Source: Planctomycetota bacterium (GTDB taxonomy: Bacteria > Planctomycetota > UBA1135 > JADKAF01). From it: DNA of 44,244 nt. Location of the stretch: positions 1-44,244 of the forward strand of contig JAEUHW010000280.1 of assembly GCA_016793245.1 (NCBI GenBank), read 5' to 3'. The notes beneath the pieces are model-generated. The model searched no databases and had not been told where the DNA came from. It worked only from the letters and a program-made list of their open reading frames with translations. Both the position numbers and the translations under genes were made by a program. This document shows, one piece after another, positions 25,798 to 34,043 of this stretch; within the stretch, counting starts at the first letter, position 1; each line of letters starts with the position of its first letter.

Positions 25798-26456
25798 CCG
25801 GTGCCGGAGCCCTCGAGGCTGCGCATCACGATCAGCAGCTTCGGCGCCACCCAGCGCCAGTGCTCGTTCGGCTCCTCGCGCTGCAGAGTCTGCGTGCGCC
25901 CGCCGCTCTGCGCGGCCTTGAAGGGCTTCAGCGACATCTGCTGCACCTTCACGCGCTCGCTGTTCTTCTCCAAGTAGTAGAGCAGGGTCAGCAGCTCGTT
26001 CTGCGTGAAGCCGCCGCGCACGGAATCGCGCCAAGGACCGTCGCCGACAGGGCGATTGACGATGTCCTCGTTCTTCCAGCCGATATCCATGGTGCGCTCG
26101 ACCACCTTGACGGTGCCCACGTTGCGGACCTGGGCCCCAGAGTTATTGAGCTGGTTCGGCATGGGGACCATGGCCGCGCGACAGGCATTGAGGACGAACT
26201 CGCTGAGATCGTTGCGCGCTTCGCCCGCGAGCTTGTCGGTCTGGAGGTACGAGAACATCTCGCGGAGCCGATCATGGCGCAAGACCATCTGGTCGATCGC
26301 GGTCTGGTCCTTCGCGATCTGGTCCAGCAGGGATTGCTTCTGGCGCCACTGCGAGAACAGCACACCGCCCAGCGCGAGGTTGCCGACGACGAGGAGGAGC
26401 ACCGCGAAGCGGAAGAGGTCCATCCCCGAGAAGAGGAGACGAAAGAGCTTCTTCAT
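25794..26456 (-). CDS. PilO/GspM-like single-span membrane protein
   Basis: The 220-aa protein has a short cytoplasmic N-terminus, one transmembrane segment (FAVLLLVVGNLALGGVLF, about 17-34), a coiled-coil stretch (WRQKQSLLDQIAKDQTAIDQMVLRHDRL) and a periplasmic domain, the topology of PilO or GspM in type IV pilus or type II secretion inner-membrane platforms. The assignment rests on topology and on the PilM-PilN fusion 10 nt upstream, not on a sequence signature. The central segment FTQNELLTLLYYLEKNSERVKVQQMSLKPF looks like a ferredoxin-like fold. The TAG stop is in the right arm of the 25706 element. Confidence 0.55.
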   Translation of the reverse strand: MKKLFRLLFSGMDLFRFAVLLLVVGNLALGGVLFSQWRQKQSLLDQIAKDQTAIDQMVLRHDRLREMFSYLQTDKLAGEARNDLSEFVLNACRAAMVPMPNQLNNSGAQVRNVGTVKVVERTMDIGWKNEDIVNRPVGDGPWRDSVRGGFTQNELLTLLYYLEKNSERVKVQQMSLKPFKAAQSGGRTQTLQREEPNEHWRWVAPKLLIVMRSLEGSGTG

Positions 26457-26466
26457 GGATGGAACC

Positions 26467-28395
26467 TCATTCTCCCGCGGGAGCGTTGTCGGGCCGACGA
26501 GGTGGCTGGGTGAAGTTGACCTTCAAGTCGTAGAAGTAGCCGGCGTCGCCTGCCGAATCCATCTTGAAGTCATCGGAGACCAAGGCGCCGCGCTCGACGA
26601 GCTTCTCCCGAACCAGGGTGCGGATCTCTGCGGCCTCGGCGACTTCCGAGGTGAAGACGACGAAGATCATCCGCAGCTCCAAGCCGTCCTGCGTGCCCTT
26701 CTGGCTAGCGGGGATCAGGCGCGTATCGATGGAGTCGATCTTGAGGCGCGCCTGCTTCTGCTTCTGCACCGCATCGAAGGCCTCGAAGACGTTCCACAGC
26801 GCATCCAGCGTCGAAGGCGGCATGGAGTAGCCGACCGCGCCACCGGCCCCTCCCATGTCTTCTTGCAGCTTGTTCACGGTGTCGCGGAGGGCCGTGTTGC
26901 AAGCCTGCGCCATGCGCAGGGGATCGTCGGTCGCGACCCCCGGCCTCACGACCATGTGATCGATCTTGGGCCAACCCGGCAGCTTGCCGGACTTGCCGTG
27001 CTCTTTGATCTGGTCCAGGCGGCTGCTCAGGCGGCTGTACCAGCGATCGCGCGACGTCTGACGCCCGGTCGAGTACCCCGCGTACTCGAGATCCGCGTCG
27101 ATCAGGATCGTCGCGGCGCGCTCGGCTTCGTGGAGCTGCTCCGGCACGAGCTTCTTGTTGATCTCGCGGAAGAGGTACACGTTCTCCAGCGCGAGGAAGA
27201 GGAAGAGGAAGAAGAGCGCGAACGCCAGCGGGACCTTCAAGATGTCGAAGCTGCGCGCAAAGCGGAGCTCTTCCTGGCGGAAGTTCGTGCCGACGAAGTC
27301 GGCGCCGACCATGTGCAGCGCCATGCCCAAGGCGATCGGCAGGCGATCACCTGCATCCTGGAGCTCGCCGCCGCTCAGATCGAGCGAGTGCTCGAGGCTC
27401 CCGAGGAGATCGAGGGAACGCGCTTCGCCTCCGAAGATCGCCGACATCTCGGCGACGAAGCCGGGCAGCTCGTTCACGCGCCCTGACACGAAGACGGGGG
27501 TGTTGCGCTGGAGACGCAGGGAGAAGACCGTGCGGCGCAGATCGCGCGTCAAGCGCGAGAGGAACGCGCGCGACTGGCGCTCCGCGAGATCGCGACCGAC
27601 CTCGCCCCGCGCGAGCTCCATCGTCGGCGGCGCTTCGTCCTGGAGGACGAGGAGGTCTTCATCGACCCCGGCATCTTCGGCGCCCGCCGGGACGGAGAGC
27701 TTCGGCGGCGTCGCCTCCGGACCGAGCTCGCGTCGGATGTTGCGCCCGAGCGTTCCGGCGCCGCCCTTCAGACTCCGCACCTGGCGCAACGCGCCGTCCT
27801 CGGTCAGCAGGAAGAGGATCTGATCGTCGAGGACGTGTACGAAGGCCGCGTTCCCCTGCGCGGGGACCTTGCCGCACGCCGCGACGGCGTTGAACAGCTC
27901 GAACGCGGAGAGCCCGGCCACCTGAGGATCGCAGTCCGCCGCGGCAGCGGCGCGGAGCTGCGGCTCGAGGATCTTCTTGGGCAGGGCCGCGACCAGCAGC
28001 TTGCTCTGGTTCTCGCTCTCGTCGATGACGTAGTAATCGACGATCACGTCGTCGATCCCCATCTGCGGCAGCTTGCCCTCGATCTCGAACTTCAGCACCT
28101 GCCGGATGCGCTCGTCGCCGGCGAAGGGCAGCGAATGCTCGCGGATCACGGCGCGAGACGTATCGACGGCGAGCCCCAAGTTCTCGCGCTTGCCGCGCAC
28201 GTCGCGCATCGCGGCCTTGATCGCGCGCGTGATGTCCGCCGTGCTCGGCGCCGCTGCGGCGCCCTCGGCGGACGAGTCCTCGCGCTCGATCGGCACGCTC
28301 TTGAAGTCGGTGAGCACGAAGCGCTTCTGCGAGCCGTCCACGACGGCTACGCGAATCGCCTCGGCTTCGATCTCGATCCCGATGCCCTTGACCAT
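26467..28395 (-). CDS. PilM-PilN/GspL-like fusion protein
   Basis: The 642-aa protein joins an actin-like cytoplasmic domain (about 1-375; opening GIGIEIEAEAIRVAVVDG, with LPFAGDERIRQVLKFEIEGKLP typical of PilM) to one transmembrane segment (about 385-405) and a periplasmic domain of about 235 residues, the order of GspL or of PilM fused to PilN. Such proteins couple the secretion or pilus ATPase to the periplasmic platform. A downstream PilO/GspM-like gene fits. No PilQ secretin, ATPase or prepilin is in the window, so the rest of the machine would be elsewhere. ATG at 28395 has only a weak GGAA site. Confidence 0.7.
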   Translation of the reverse strand: MVKGIGIEIEAEAIRVAVVDGSQKRFVLTDFKSVPIEREDSSAEGAAAAPSTADITRAIKAAMRDVRGKRENLGLAVDTSRAVIREHSLPFAGDERIRQVLKFEIEGKLPQMGIDDVIVDYYVIDESENQSKLLVAALPKKILEPQLRAAAAADCDPQVAGLSAFELFNAVAACGKVPAQGNAAFVHVLDDQILFLLTEDGALRQVRSLKGGAGTLGRNIRRELGPEATPPKLSVPAGAEDAGVDEDLLVLQDEAPPTMELARGEVGRDLAERQSRAFLSRLTRDLRRTVFSLRLQRNTPVFVSGRVNELPGFVAEMSAIFGGEARSLDLLGSLEHSLDLSGGELQDAGDRLPIALGMALHMVGADFVGTNFRQEELRFARSFDILKVPLAFALFFLFLFLALENVYLFREINKKLVPEQLHEAERAATILIDADLEYAGYSTGRQTSRDRWYSRLSSRLDQIKEHGKSGKLPGWPKIDHMVVRPGVATDDPLRMAQACNTALRDTVNKLQEDMGGAGGAVGYSMPPSTLDALWNVFEAFDAVQKQKQARLKIDSIDTRLIPASQKGTQDGLELRMIFVVFTSEVAEAAEIRTLVREKLVERGALVSDDFKMDSAGDAGYFYDLKVNFTQPPRRPDNAPAGE

Positions 28396-28473
28396 GGCGT
28401 TCCGGACCGCGCGCCTGGCGCGACGGCCGTCCTCAATGGGTGATTCCTGCTGCGGCGCGCCTCGCCGGCGCGC

Positions 28474-28941
28474 TCAGCGTTGCTCCCCAGCCGACAGTCG
28501 AGCGCGCAGGCGCTCGCGCTGGGGTTCCTCGACGACGATCTCCTCGAGGAGGGTCCTGTACATGCTGTTGCCTAGCGAGGCAAGCTCTCGTTGGTCGCGC
28601 TCCATCGCCAACGCGTACGCCGCGCGGTGCTCGCGCTCCCGGCGGTCGTAGTCGCTGAGGTAGCCCAGCAGTCGGGCGCGCTGCCCCGGATCGAGATCGA
28701 GGTCCGCCGTCAGGCGATCCGCGTAGTCTTCGTACCACTCGCGCGCCCGCGAGCCCGCGTCGTGGCGACTGCCGAACCAGGTGCCGCCGAGGAACCCGAG
28801 GAAGCCCCACGCCAGGCAGAGGAACGCGATCCAGACTCGCAATTGCCTCGCCGCATTAGGGCTGGAGAGCCCCGGTCGCCGCACGGTCTCGAGCTCCTCG
28901 ATCCGGATCTCCCCCGTGGGCTGCGGGCGCAGCGCCTTCAT
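28474..28941 (-). CDS. Membrane-anchored CpxP/CnrX-like small protein
   Basis: The 155-aa protein starts at ATG 28941, overlapping the stop of the preceding gene as ATGA. It has a cytoplasmic N-terminus, one transmembrane segment (VWIAFLCLAWGFLGFLGGTWFG, about 36-57) and a helical domain with LDLDPGQRARLLGYLSDYDRREREHRAAYA, which resembles the LTxxQ/Spy-like helical hairpins found in CpxP, ZraP and CnrX stress sensors. With an ECF sigma factor and an anti-sigma-like gene directly upstream, a role in sensing the signal is plausible but inferred. No metal-binding His or Cys cluster is obvious. Confidence 0.55.
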   Translation of the reverse strand: MKALRPQPTGEIRIEELETVRRPGLSSPNAARQLRVWIAFLCLAWGFLGFLGGTWFGSRHDAGSRAREWYEDYADRLTADLDLDPGQRARLLGYLSDYDRREREHRAAYALAMERDQRELASLGNSMYRTLLEEIVVEEPQRERLRARLSAGEQR

Positions 28942-29498
28942 CGACGCTCGCCCTGCGGTGCCGGCTTCTCGTTCGCTCGAGGCCCATTCTCGTTGGCCCG
29001 AGGCCCATTCTCGTTGCCCCAAGGCGCAGTGGAGCGGGTCGGCTCGCCCTGCGGCTCCGCTTCCGGAGCACGCAGGAATGAGTCGTGCGGGCTCGAGAAG
29101 TCCTTCACGGAGAGCACCTGGTTCGCCCCGACCTCGGGTTGGGCCCTCCAGTCCTCGATGCGCCGGACGAAGAGCCAGAGCACGGCGAGGCAGAGGACCG
29201 CGGCCACCGCCAGGAACGAGAGGCGCCGCACGAACGGCAGCGCGAGCGAGAACTCGTGGCCGGCGCGGGCCTCCGCGGAGAAGGCTTCGCGGGCGACGCG
29301 CGCGGCAAAACCGGCGGGGACGGGAGGGACGGGAGACGCCGAAGCGCTGAGCAGGTGGCGCGTACGGAGGGCATCGAGCACACGGGCGCGCTCGATCTCG
29401 TCCTCGCGCAGGTGGAGGCGGATCGCTCGATCCTGGTCTTCGGTGACCTCGCCGTCCACGAAGCGCTGGAGGAGCTTCTCGGAGAGCTTGTCGGACAT
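28938..29498 (-). CDS. Putative anti-sigma factor (single-span, no zinc finger)
   Basis: The 186-aa protein begins MSDKLSEKLLQRFVDGEVTEDQDRAIRLHL, an acidic helical N-terminus like anti-sigma domains that hold an ECF factor, then a transmembrane segment (FLAVAAVLCLAVLWLFV, about 95-111) and a periplasmic tail. The zinc motif HxxxCxxC is absent: the His is present but no Cys. The tail ends with two exact 21-nt repeats (28978-28998, 28999-29019) encoding GPRANE-type units. Position after the sigma gene and before a CpxP-like gene supports the call. Start ATG 29498; a longer open frame upstream overlaps the sigma gene out of frame. Confidence 0.65.
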   Translation of the reverse strand: MSDKLSEKLLQRFVDGEVTEDQDRAIRLHLREDEIERARVLDALRTRHLLSASASPVPPVPAGFAARVAREAFSAEARAGHEFSLALPFVRRLSFLAVAAVLCLAVLWLFVRRIEDWRAQPEVGANQVLSVKDFSSPHDSFLRAPEAEPQGEPTRSTAPWGNENGPRANENGPRANEKPAPQGERR

Positions 29499-29521
29499 GG
29501 GTTCGTTCCTGACCGCTGGGG

Positions 29522-30241
29522 CTAGCGGACGTAGTAGCTGGGGTACTGGCGCAGCATCTTGTCTTTGAAGCGCGCGCGGGCGCGGAAGAGCCGCGACTCG
29601 ACGGTGCCGATGGAGATGCCCAGCACCTGGGCCATCTCCTCGTAGGAGAGATCTTCGTACTCGCGCAGGATCAACACCGTGCGGAACTTCTCGGGGATCG
29701 TGGCGAGGATGCTGCGCGTCACTTCGCGGAGCTCCTCCTCCATCAAGTTCTCCTCGGGCGGGCCTTCGCCGCGGGCCGGGGCCTTCGGGGACCGCACCGC
29801 CGGCCCTTCGCCGGAGAAGATCGAGGGATCCTCCACCGAGCGCACGGGGCTGCGGCGGCGTTTGGACAGAGCATCGCTCGCGGTGTTCACGGCGATGCGG
29901 TAGAGCCAGGTGTAGAACGAGGCCTGGAAGGTGAAGGTCTCGATCCGGCGGTACACCTTGATGAAGACATCCTGCACGATGTCCTCGACCTCCGCCGTGC
30001 CGGTCACGAAGCGGCACACCAGCCGGAAGATCCGGCCTTGGTAGCGCTCGACCAGCTCCTCGAAGGCCGGCTGGGAACCCGCGACGACCAAGCGGACGAG
30101 ATCGACGTCCTCGGCCGTCGCGTACGGACGCGACAGCGCCGACGGCGCGCCCGGATCGGGGCTCGCCAGCGGTCGAGGAGAGGCGACCTCTCGGCTCGGT
30201 CCAGGGTCGTGCAAACGCCTTGCTCCCGTGAAGTAGCTCAT
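29522..30241 (-). CDS. ECF-type RNA polymerase sigma factor
   Basis: The 239-aa protein has an unusual 45-residue N-terminal extension rich in Pro, Arg and Ser, then region 2 (FEELVERYQGRIFRLVCRFVTGTAEVEDIVQDVFIKVYRR, about 59-98) and region 4 (IPEKFRTVLILREYEDLSYEEMAQVLGISIGTVESRLFRARARF, about 180-223), with a linker of about 55 residues between. It directs RNA polymerase to promoters not identifiable here. The anti-sigma-like gene follows after 23 nt, the usual ECF arrangement. ATG at 30241 has no clear Shine-Dalgarno sequence. The signal it answers to is unknown. Confidence 0.92.
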   Translation of the reverse strand: MSYFTGARRLHDPGPSREVASPRPLASPDPGAPSALSRPYATAEDVDLVRLVVAGSQPAFEELVERYQGRIFRLVCRFVTGTAEVEDIVQDVFIKVYRRIETFTFQASFYTWLYRIAVNTASDALSKRRRSPVRSVEDPSIFSGEGPAVRSPKAPARGEGPPEENLMEEELREVTRSILATIPEKFRTVLILREYEDLSYEEMAQVLGISIGTVESRLFRARARFKDKMLRQYPSYYVR

Positions 30242-30379
30242 GGCGCGGCCTGGGACATGCCGGGCCGCGGGCTCTTCCGCTCAAATCCTCGAGGCGCGGC
30301 CAACGAGCGGCAAGCAGCAAGAATGCGGCTCACCAGGGCCGGATAGCGCATCGCCGGTGCCTCGTCCGCGGAGCTCGGA

Positions 30380-31675
30380 TCAGGAACCCGCTTCCGAGCC
30401 AGCGCCCGCGGGCGGCGCCGGAGACTCGCCGCCCTCGCCGCCGTCCAGACGGAGAGAATGCCCGAGCTTTTCGCGCTTGGTGCGCAGGTAGCGCTGGTTG
30501 AAGCGGTTCAGCCCGACCTCGATCGGGATCTGCTCGACGATGGCGAGGCCATAGCCATGCAGGCCGCCGAGCTTCTTCGGGTTGTTGGTGAGGAGGCGCA
30601 TCTTCCGCACCCCCAGGTCGTAGAGGATCTGCGCTCCGAGGCCGTACTCGCGCATGTCCGGCGGCAGCCCGAGCGCCTCGTTGGCCTCGACGGTGTCGAG
30701 ACCACCCCGCTGCTGGAGCTCGTAGGCGCGCAGCTTGTTCACGAGGCCGATGCCGCGGCCCTCGTGATGGCGCATGTAGAGCAGGACACCGCGCTCCGAG
30801 GCCGCGATGCGCTCCAGCGCCGTGTCGAGCTGGGGGCCGCAATCGCAGAGGAGCGAGTGAAAGACATCGCCCGTCAGGCACTCGGAGTGCACTCGGACCA
30901 CGACCGGGTCCTCCAGCACGGGGAAGCGCCCGTCGCCGTTCGGATCCTCGATGCCCTTCGAGAGCGCGACGTGCTCCAGACGGTCGATCTTCGACCCGTA
31001 GACGTGGATCGAGAACGGTCCGAAGCGCGTCTGGATGAGCGTAGAAACGCGCCGCTCCACGAGCCGCTCCATCTGTCGGCGATAGTGGATCAGGTCTTCG
31101 ATCAGCACGATCTTCAGGCCGTGCTGTTCGGCCAGGACTTCGAGATCGGGCACGCGCGCCATCTCGCCGTCCTCGCGGATCACCTCGCAGATCACCCCCG
31201 CGGGAACGAGTCCCGCCAAGCGGCAGAGATCGACGATGGCCTCGGTGTGCCCAGGACGGACGAGAACTCCGCCCTCCCGAGCGCGCAGAGGGAAGACGTG
31301 GCCCGGGCGCGCCAGGTCCTCGGGCTTCGTTCGCGGGTCGATCGCGGTGCGGATCGTGTGCGCGCGATCAGCGGGCGAGATGCCGGTGCTGACCCCCTCG
31401 GCCGCCTCGATCGACACGGTGAACGCGGTCTTGTTGCGCGAGGTGTTGACCGAAGCCTGGGGGAATAGGGCCAGCTCGTCGCAGCGCTGCGACTCCAGAG
31501 GCAGGCAGACCAGCCCACGCCCCTGGTTGATCATGAAGTTCACGGCCTTCGCCGTGACGAACTGGGCCGCCATGGCGAAGTCGCCCTCGTTCTCGCGACG
31601 CGGATCGTCGACGAGCACGATCATGCGCCCCGCGCGGAGCTCTTCGAGGGCCTCGGGGATGGAAGCGAAGGGCAT
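30380..31675 (-). CDS. ribBA: Bifunctional 3,4-dihydroxy-2-butanone-4-phosphate synthase / GTP cyclohydrolase II
   Basis: The 431-aa enzyme makes both precursors of riboflavin. Residues about 1-205 are the RibB domain (DDPRRENEGDFAMAAQF, RPGHVFPLRAREGGVLVRPGHTEA); about 210-405 are RibA with the zinc cysteines in HSECLTGDVFHSLLCDCGPQL and the GTP-handling HHEGRGIGLVNK and LTNNPKK. Both active sites look intact. The last about 25 residues (GGEGGESPAPPAGAGSEAGS) are a disordered tail. It stands without other rib genes, and no FMN riboswitch is recognisable upstream. It is divergent from the protease at 31967 across an unusually A+T-rich interval. The gene ends 138 nt before the sigma-factor start. 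Confidence 0.96.
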   Translation of the reverse strand: MPFASIPEALEELRAGRMIVLVDDPRRENEGDFAMAAQFVTAKAVNFMINQGRGLVCLPLESQRCDELALFPQASVNTSRNKTAFTVSIEAAEGVSTGISPADRAHTIRTAIDPRTKPEDLARPGHVFPLRAREGGVLVRPGHTEAIVDLCRLAGLVPAGVICEVIREDGEMARVPDLEVLAEQHGLKIVLIEDLIHYRRQMERLVERRVSTLIQTRFGPFSIHVYGSKIDRLEHVALSKGIEDPNGDGRFPVLEDPVVVRVHSECLTGDVFHSLLCDCGPQLDTALERIAASERGVLLYMRHHEGRGIGLVNKLRAYELQQRGGLDTVEANEALGLPPDMREYGLGAQILYDLGVRKMRLLTNNPKKLGGLHGYGLAIVEQIPIEVGLNRFNQRYLRTKREKLGHSLRLDGGEGGESPAPPAGAGSEAGS

Positions 31676-31793
31676 GTCCGGTGAATTCGAGGGGCGGAAT
31701 GGGACCCCACCTCATACGCGAGCCCCTGCCCCGGGTCCAGGCGCGCGGCGCGACGGAGGCCGCGCCTCTTTCGCGGGAGAGCTCCTCCCCGAG

Positions 31794-31864
31794 CTTGTGG
31801 AAAACTTGTGGAGAGCAGGCGGAAAAGAACATCAAGCCTATGCTGGCAAATGATTTAGGTCATT
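31794..31864. promoter_or_regulatory. A+T-rich divergent region with direct repeat and palindrome
   Basis: In the interval between ribBA and the protease the base composition drops sharply in G+C. CTTGTGGA occurs twice, 11 bp apart (31794-31801, 31805-31812), on one helical face. AATGA-N6-TCATT (31849-31864) is a short inverted repeat. These could be operator half-sites for either divergent gene. No good -35/-10 pair was found. Confidence 0.35.
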
Positions 31865-31966
31865 CTTCACGGCTCCTTGACAGGGGGAGAAGTCCGCGCC
31901 GCGAGCACCGCGTCCGATAAGACCTCGGAGGAAGGAGACCCCCAAGGAGCCATCCGGAGTGTTGCG

Positions 31967-33124
31967 GTGCTGAAGAGGAGTCTGCCGGTTTGGGGCGTGG
32001 GCATGGTGATGCTCGCCGCCGTACCTTTCTGGGAACCCGCGCCGCCGCACCGCCGCGAGGTGCGCGAGACCTTGGCCAGCGCCTCCACGCGCTGGACCGC
32101 GGCGAGCGCGAAGAGTGCCGAAGGGGAGGATCGGACGTCCCCCCCTCGAGCGGAGGTCGCCGCCTCCACCGGGAGCGCGCCTTCCCTTTCCGACCGAGTC
32201 GGAGCCCTCGACGCCGAGATCGTCGAGCTCCGCTCCGAGCTGCGCCGCGCCCAGGACGAGATCGCCCGCCTCGGCGCGGGCGCTCTCCGCGAGGAGCTGC
32301 ACCAACTCGACGAGCGCATCGAGGACGCTCTCCTCGAGACGAAGGCCGAGGTCGAGCAGCGCCTCGCGAGGCTCGACGGCTCGATCAGCGAAGGGCGCAT
32401 GCGAGCCGAAGAAGCTTCGGCGCGCTTCGCCCGCTTCGAGACCCTCCTGCAGCGCGATCGCGACGCGATGGAGCGCGCGATGATGCGCCCCATCGTCCGC
32501 CTCAGCGGCTCGAACACCGTGGGCTCGGGCATCGTGGTCGCGACGCGCCGCAGCTCCGAGGCGGAACGCTGGAACAACTTCGTGCTGACCAGCTATCACG
32601 TCGTGCGCGACATCTTGCTGGACGCGCGCGGCGACCGCCGAGCCGAGATCAAGGTGGCCTTCTACGGCCCCTCCGGCTCGCAAGACGCTACCGCCGATCT
32701 CCTGGTGTACGAAGAGGCGCTGGATCTAGCCTTGCTGGTCGTCGCGCGAAATGAGGCTTGGCCGCACCTCGCGACCTTCGCCAGCGCCGCGGAGGAGCAG
32801 GCGACCGATCGATTCTCCGGCGTGTACGCGGTGGGCTGCCCGCTGGGCAACGACCCGATCCCGACGCACGGCGAGATCCTCTCGCGCGACCATCGCCTCG
32901 AAGGCCAGTCGTTCTGGATGATCAGCGCGCCTTCCTACTTCGGGAACTCGGGCGGTGGAGTCTTCGCCGCGGAATCGCGCCACCTGATCGGGATCTTCTC
33001 CAAGATCTACACGCACGGCCGGAGCTTCCCCACCGTGGTGCCGCACATGGGTCTCCTCACGCCGTCGTCCGTCGTGCGCGATTGGTTGCGCCGCGCCGGC
33101 CACGGCGACCTGATCGGCGACTGA
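31967..33124 (+). CDS. Membrane-anchored trypsin-like serine protease
   Basis: The 385-aa protein starts at GTG 31967 with GGAG 8 nt upstream. It has an N-terminal membrane anchor or signal (WGVGMVMLAAVPFW, about 7-20), a spacer, a coiled coil (about 75-165, LSDRVGALDAEIVELRSEL onward) and a trypsin-fold domain with His211 (TSYHVV), Asp253 (EALDLALL) and Ser328 (GNSGGG), a complete triad. HtrA-like in fold but no PDZ domain. A TTG-started form from 31877 is possible but gives an implausible N-terminus. It probably acts in the periplasm; the substrate is unknown. The coiled coil suggests trimer formation or substrate spacing. Confidence 0.82.
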   Translation: MLKRSLPVWGVGMVMLAAVPFWEPAPPHRREVRETLASASTRWTAASAKSAEGEDRTSPPRAEVAASTGSAPSLSDRVGALDAEIVELRSELRRAQDEIARLGAGALREELHQLDERIEDALLETKAEVEQRLARLDGSISEGRMRAEEASARFARFETLLQRDRDAMERAMMRPIVRLSGSNTVGSGIVVATRRSSEAERWNNFVLTSYHVVRDILLDARGDRRAEIKVAFYGPSGSQDATADLLVYEEALDLALLVVARNEAWPHLATFASAAEEQATDRFSGVYAVGCPLGNDPIPTHGEILSRDHRLEGQSFWMISAPSYFGNSGGGVFAAESRHLIGIFSKIYTHGRSFPTVVPHMGLLTPSSVVRDWLRRAGHGDLIGD

Positions 33125-33130
33125 GTCGCG

Positions 33131-33164
33131 AGGAGAGCGGCGCGAATCGCGATCGCGCTCTCCT
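33131..33164 (+). terminator. Hairpin after the protease gene
   Basis: A 9-bp stem AGGAGAGCG/CGCTCTCCT (33131-33139/33156-33164) lies 7 nt after the protease stop. Inner CGCG/CGCG pairing may extend it. No T tract follows, so it is a weak or Rho-assisted terminator candidate. Confidence 0.35.
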
Positions 33165-33248
33165 TCGCACGGACGGCGACGCCGCTCGAAGACCTCGGCG
33201 GATCCGGGCTAGACTGGCGACCTCTCGCCGGAGGTCACCTGCCGATCG

Positions 33249-34043
33249 ATGCCCGCCGCCACCGTGCCTGTGCTGAGCCGTCTGGGCCAGCTCTTCGCCG
33301 CCGCGGCGCGCGCGACGGGGGAAGCCGTCGCGCCGCTGGTCGCGACCGCGCGCTGCGCTCTGACACGTAGGGTCCCGCTGCTGGAGATCCTGCGCCAGAC
33401 GCACACCCAGATCGTGCGCTCGTTCCTCTTCGTCGGCGTCGGAAACGCCTGCATCGGCTTCGTCTTCGCACTCTCGCTCGGCCATCAGCTCGCGCTGTTC
33501 AACCTCGAGATCCGCACCGTCGGGGTGCTGACGGTCGCGACGGTGCAGACCCTGGGCCCGATCTTCACGGGGCTCCTGCTCTCCGGTCGTGTCGCGAGCG
33601 GCCTCGCCGCCGAGATCGGTGCGATGCAGCGCACCGAGCAGCTCACGGCGATGCGCGCGCTCTCCCTGGACGCCGAAGCCCTGCTCATCGCTCCGCGCGT
33701 GATCGCCGTCGCGCTGGGCAGCGTCGTCCTGACCCTCGTCGCGGATCTGCTGACGCTCTGCGGAGGAGCTCTGGTGATGTGCAGCACCTTCGACATGCTG
33801 CCGCACACCTTCTTCGCGCGCTGCATGGACGAGCTCCGCGCGGGCGACGTGCTCACGAGCGCCGCGAAGGCCCTCGTGTTCGGTCTGTTGATCGGCGGCA
33901 TCGGCTGCGCCGCCGGACTGCGCAGCAAGAAGGGCACGGCCCAAGTCGGCGAGGACACGAAAGCGGCCGTCGTCGCGGCGTCCTTCTCGATCCTGGTGGC
34001 GAACGTCTTGCTCACGCGCTTCTTCCTCTGGCTCTATCCATGA
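33249..34043 (+). CDS. mlaE: MlaE-family ABC transporter permease
   Basis: The 264-aa protein is the membrane subunit of an Mla/MCE-type lipid transporter between the inner and outer membranes. Hydrophobic segments include FLFVGVGNACIGFVFALSLG, VVLTLVADLLTLCGGALVMC and a C-terminal VAASFSILVANVLLTRFFLWLY. The conserved GPIFTGLLLSGRVASGLAAEIGAMQRTEQLTAMRAL segment (about 98-133) is the MlaE signature. Its stop overlaps the mlaF ATG as ATGA. The opposite strand's open frames here are artefacts. Confidence 0.93.
   Translation: MPAATVPVLSRLGQLFAAAARATGEAVAPLVATARCALTRRVPLLEILRQTHTQIVRSFLFVGVGNACIGFVFALSLGHQLALFNLEIRTVGVLTVATVQTLGPIFTGLLLSGRVASGLAAEIGAMQRTEQLTAMRALSLDAEALLIAPRVIAVALGSVVLTLVADLLTLCGGALVMCSTFDMLPHTFFARCMDELRAGDVLTSAAKALVFGLLIGGIGCAAGLRSKKGTAQVGEDTKAAVVAASFSILVANVLLTRFFLWLYP

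Noticed and set aside
31794..31812. DnaA boxes or a replication origin
   Set aside because: TGTGGAAAA differs from the DnaA-box consensus by one base, but the second copy differs by more, and no dnaA, dnaN or gyrB lies nearby.
31877..31882. TTG start or -35 box TTGACA before the protease gene
   Set aside because: The TTG would add residues without a signal-like order, and no -10 lies at proper spacing; GTG 31967 has a Shine-Dalgarno site and precedes the membrane anchor.
31676..31966. FMN riboswitch upstream of ribBA
   Set aside because: None of the conserved FMN-element segments is present on the minus strand.
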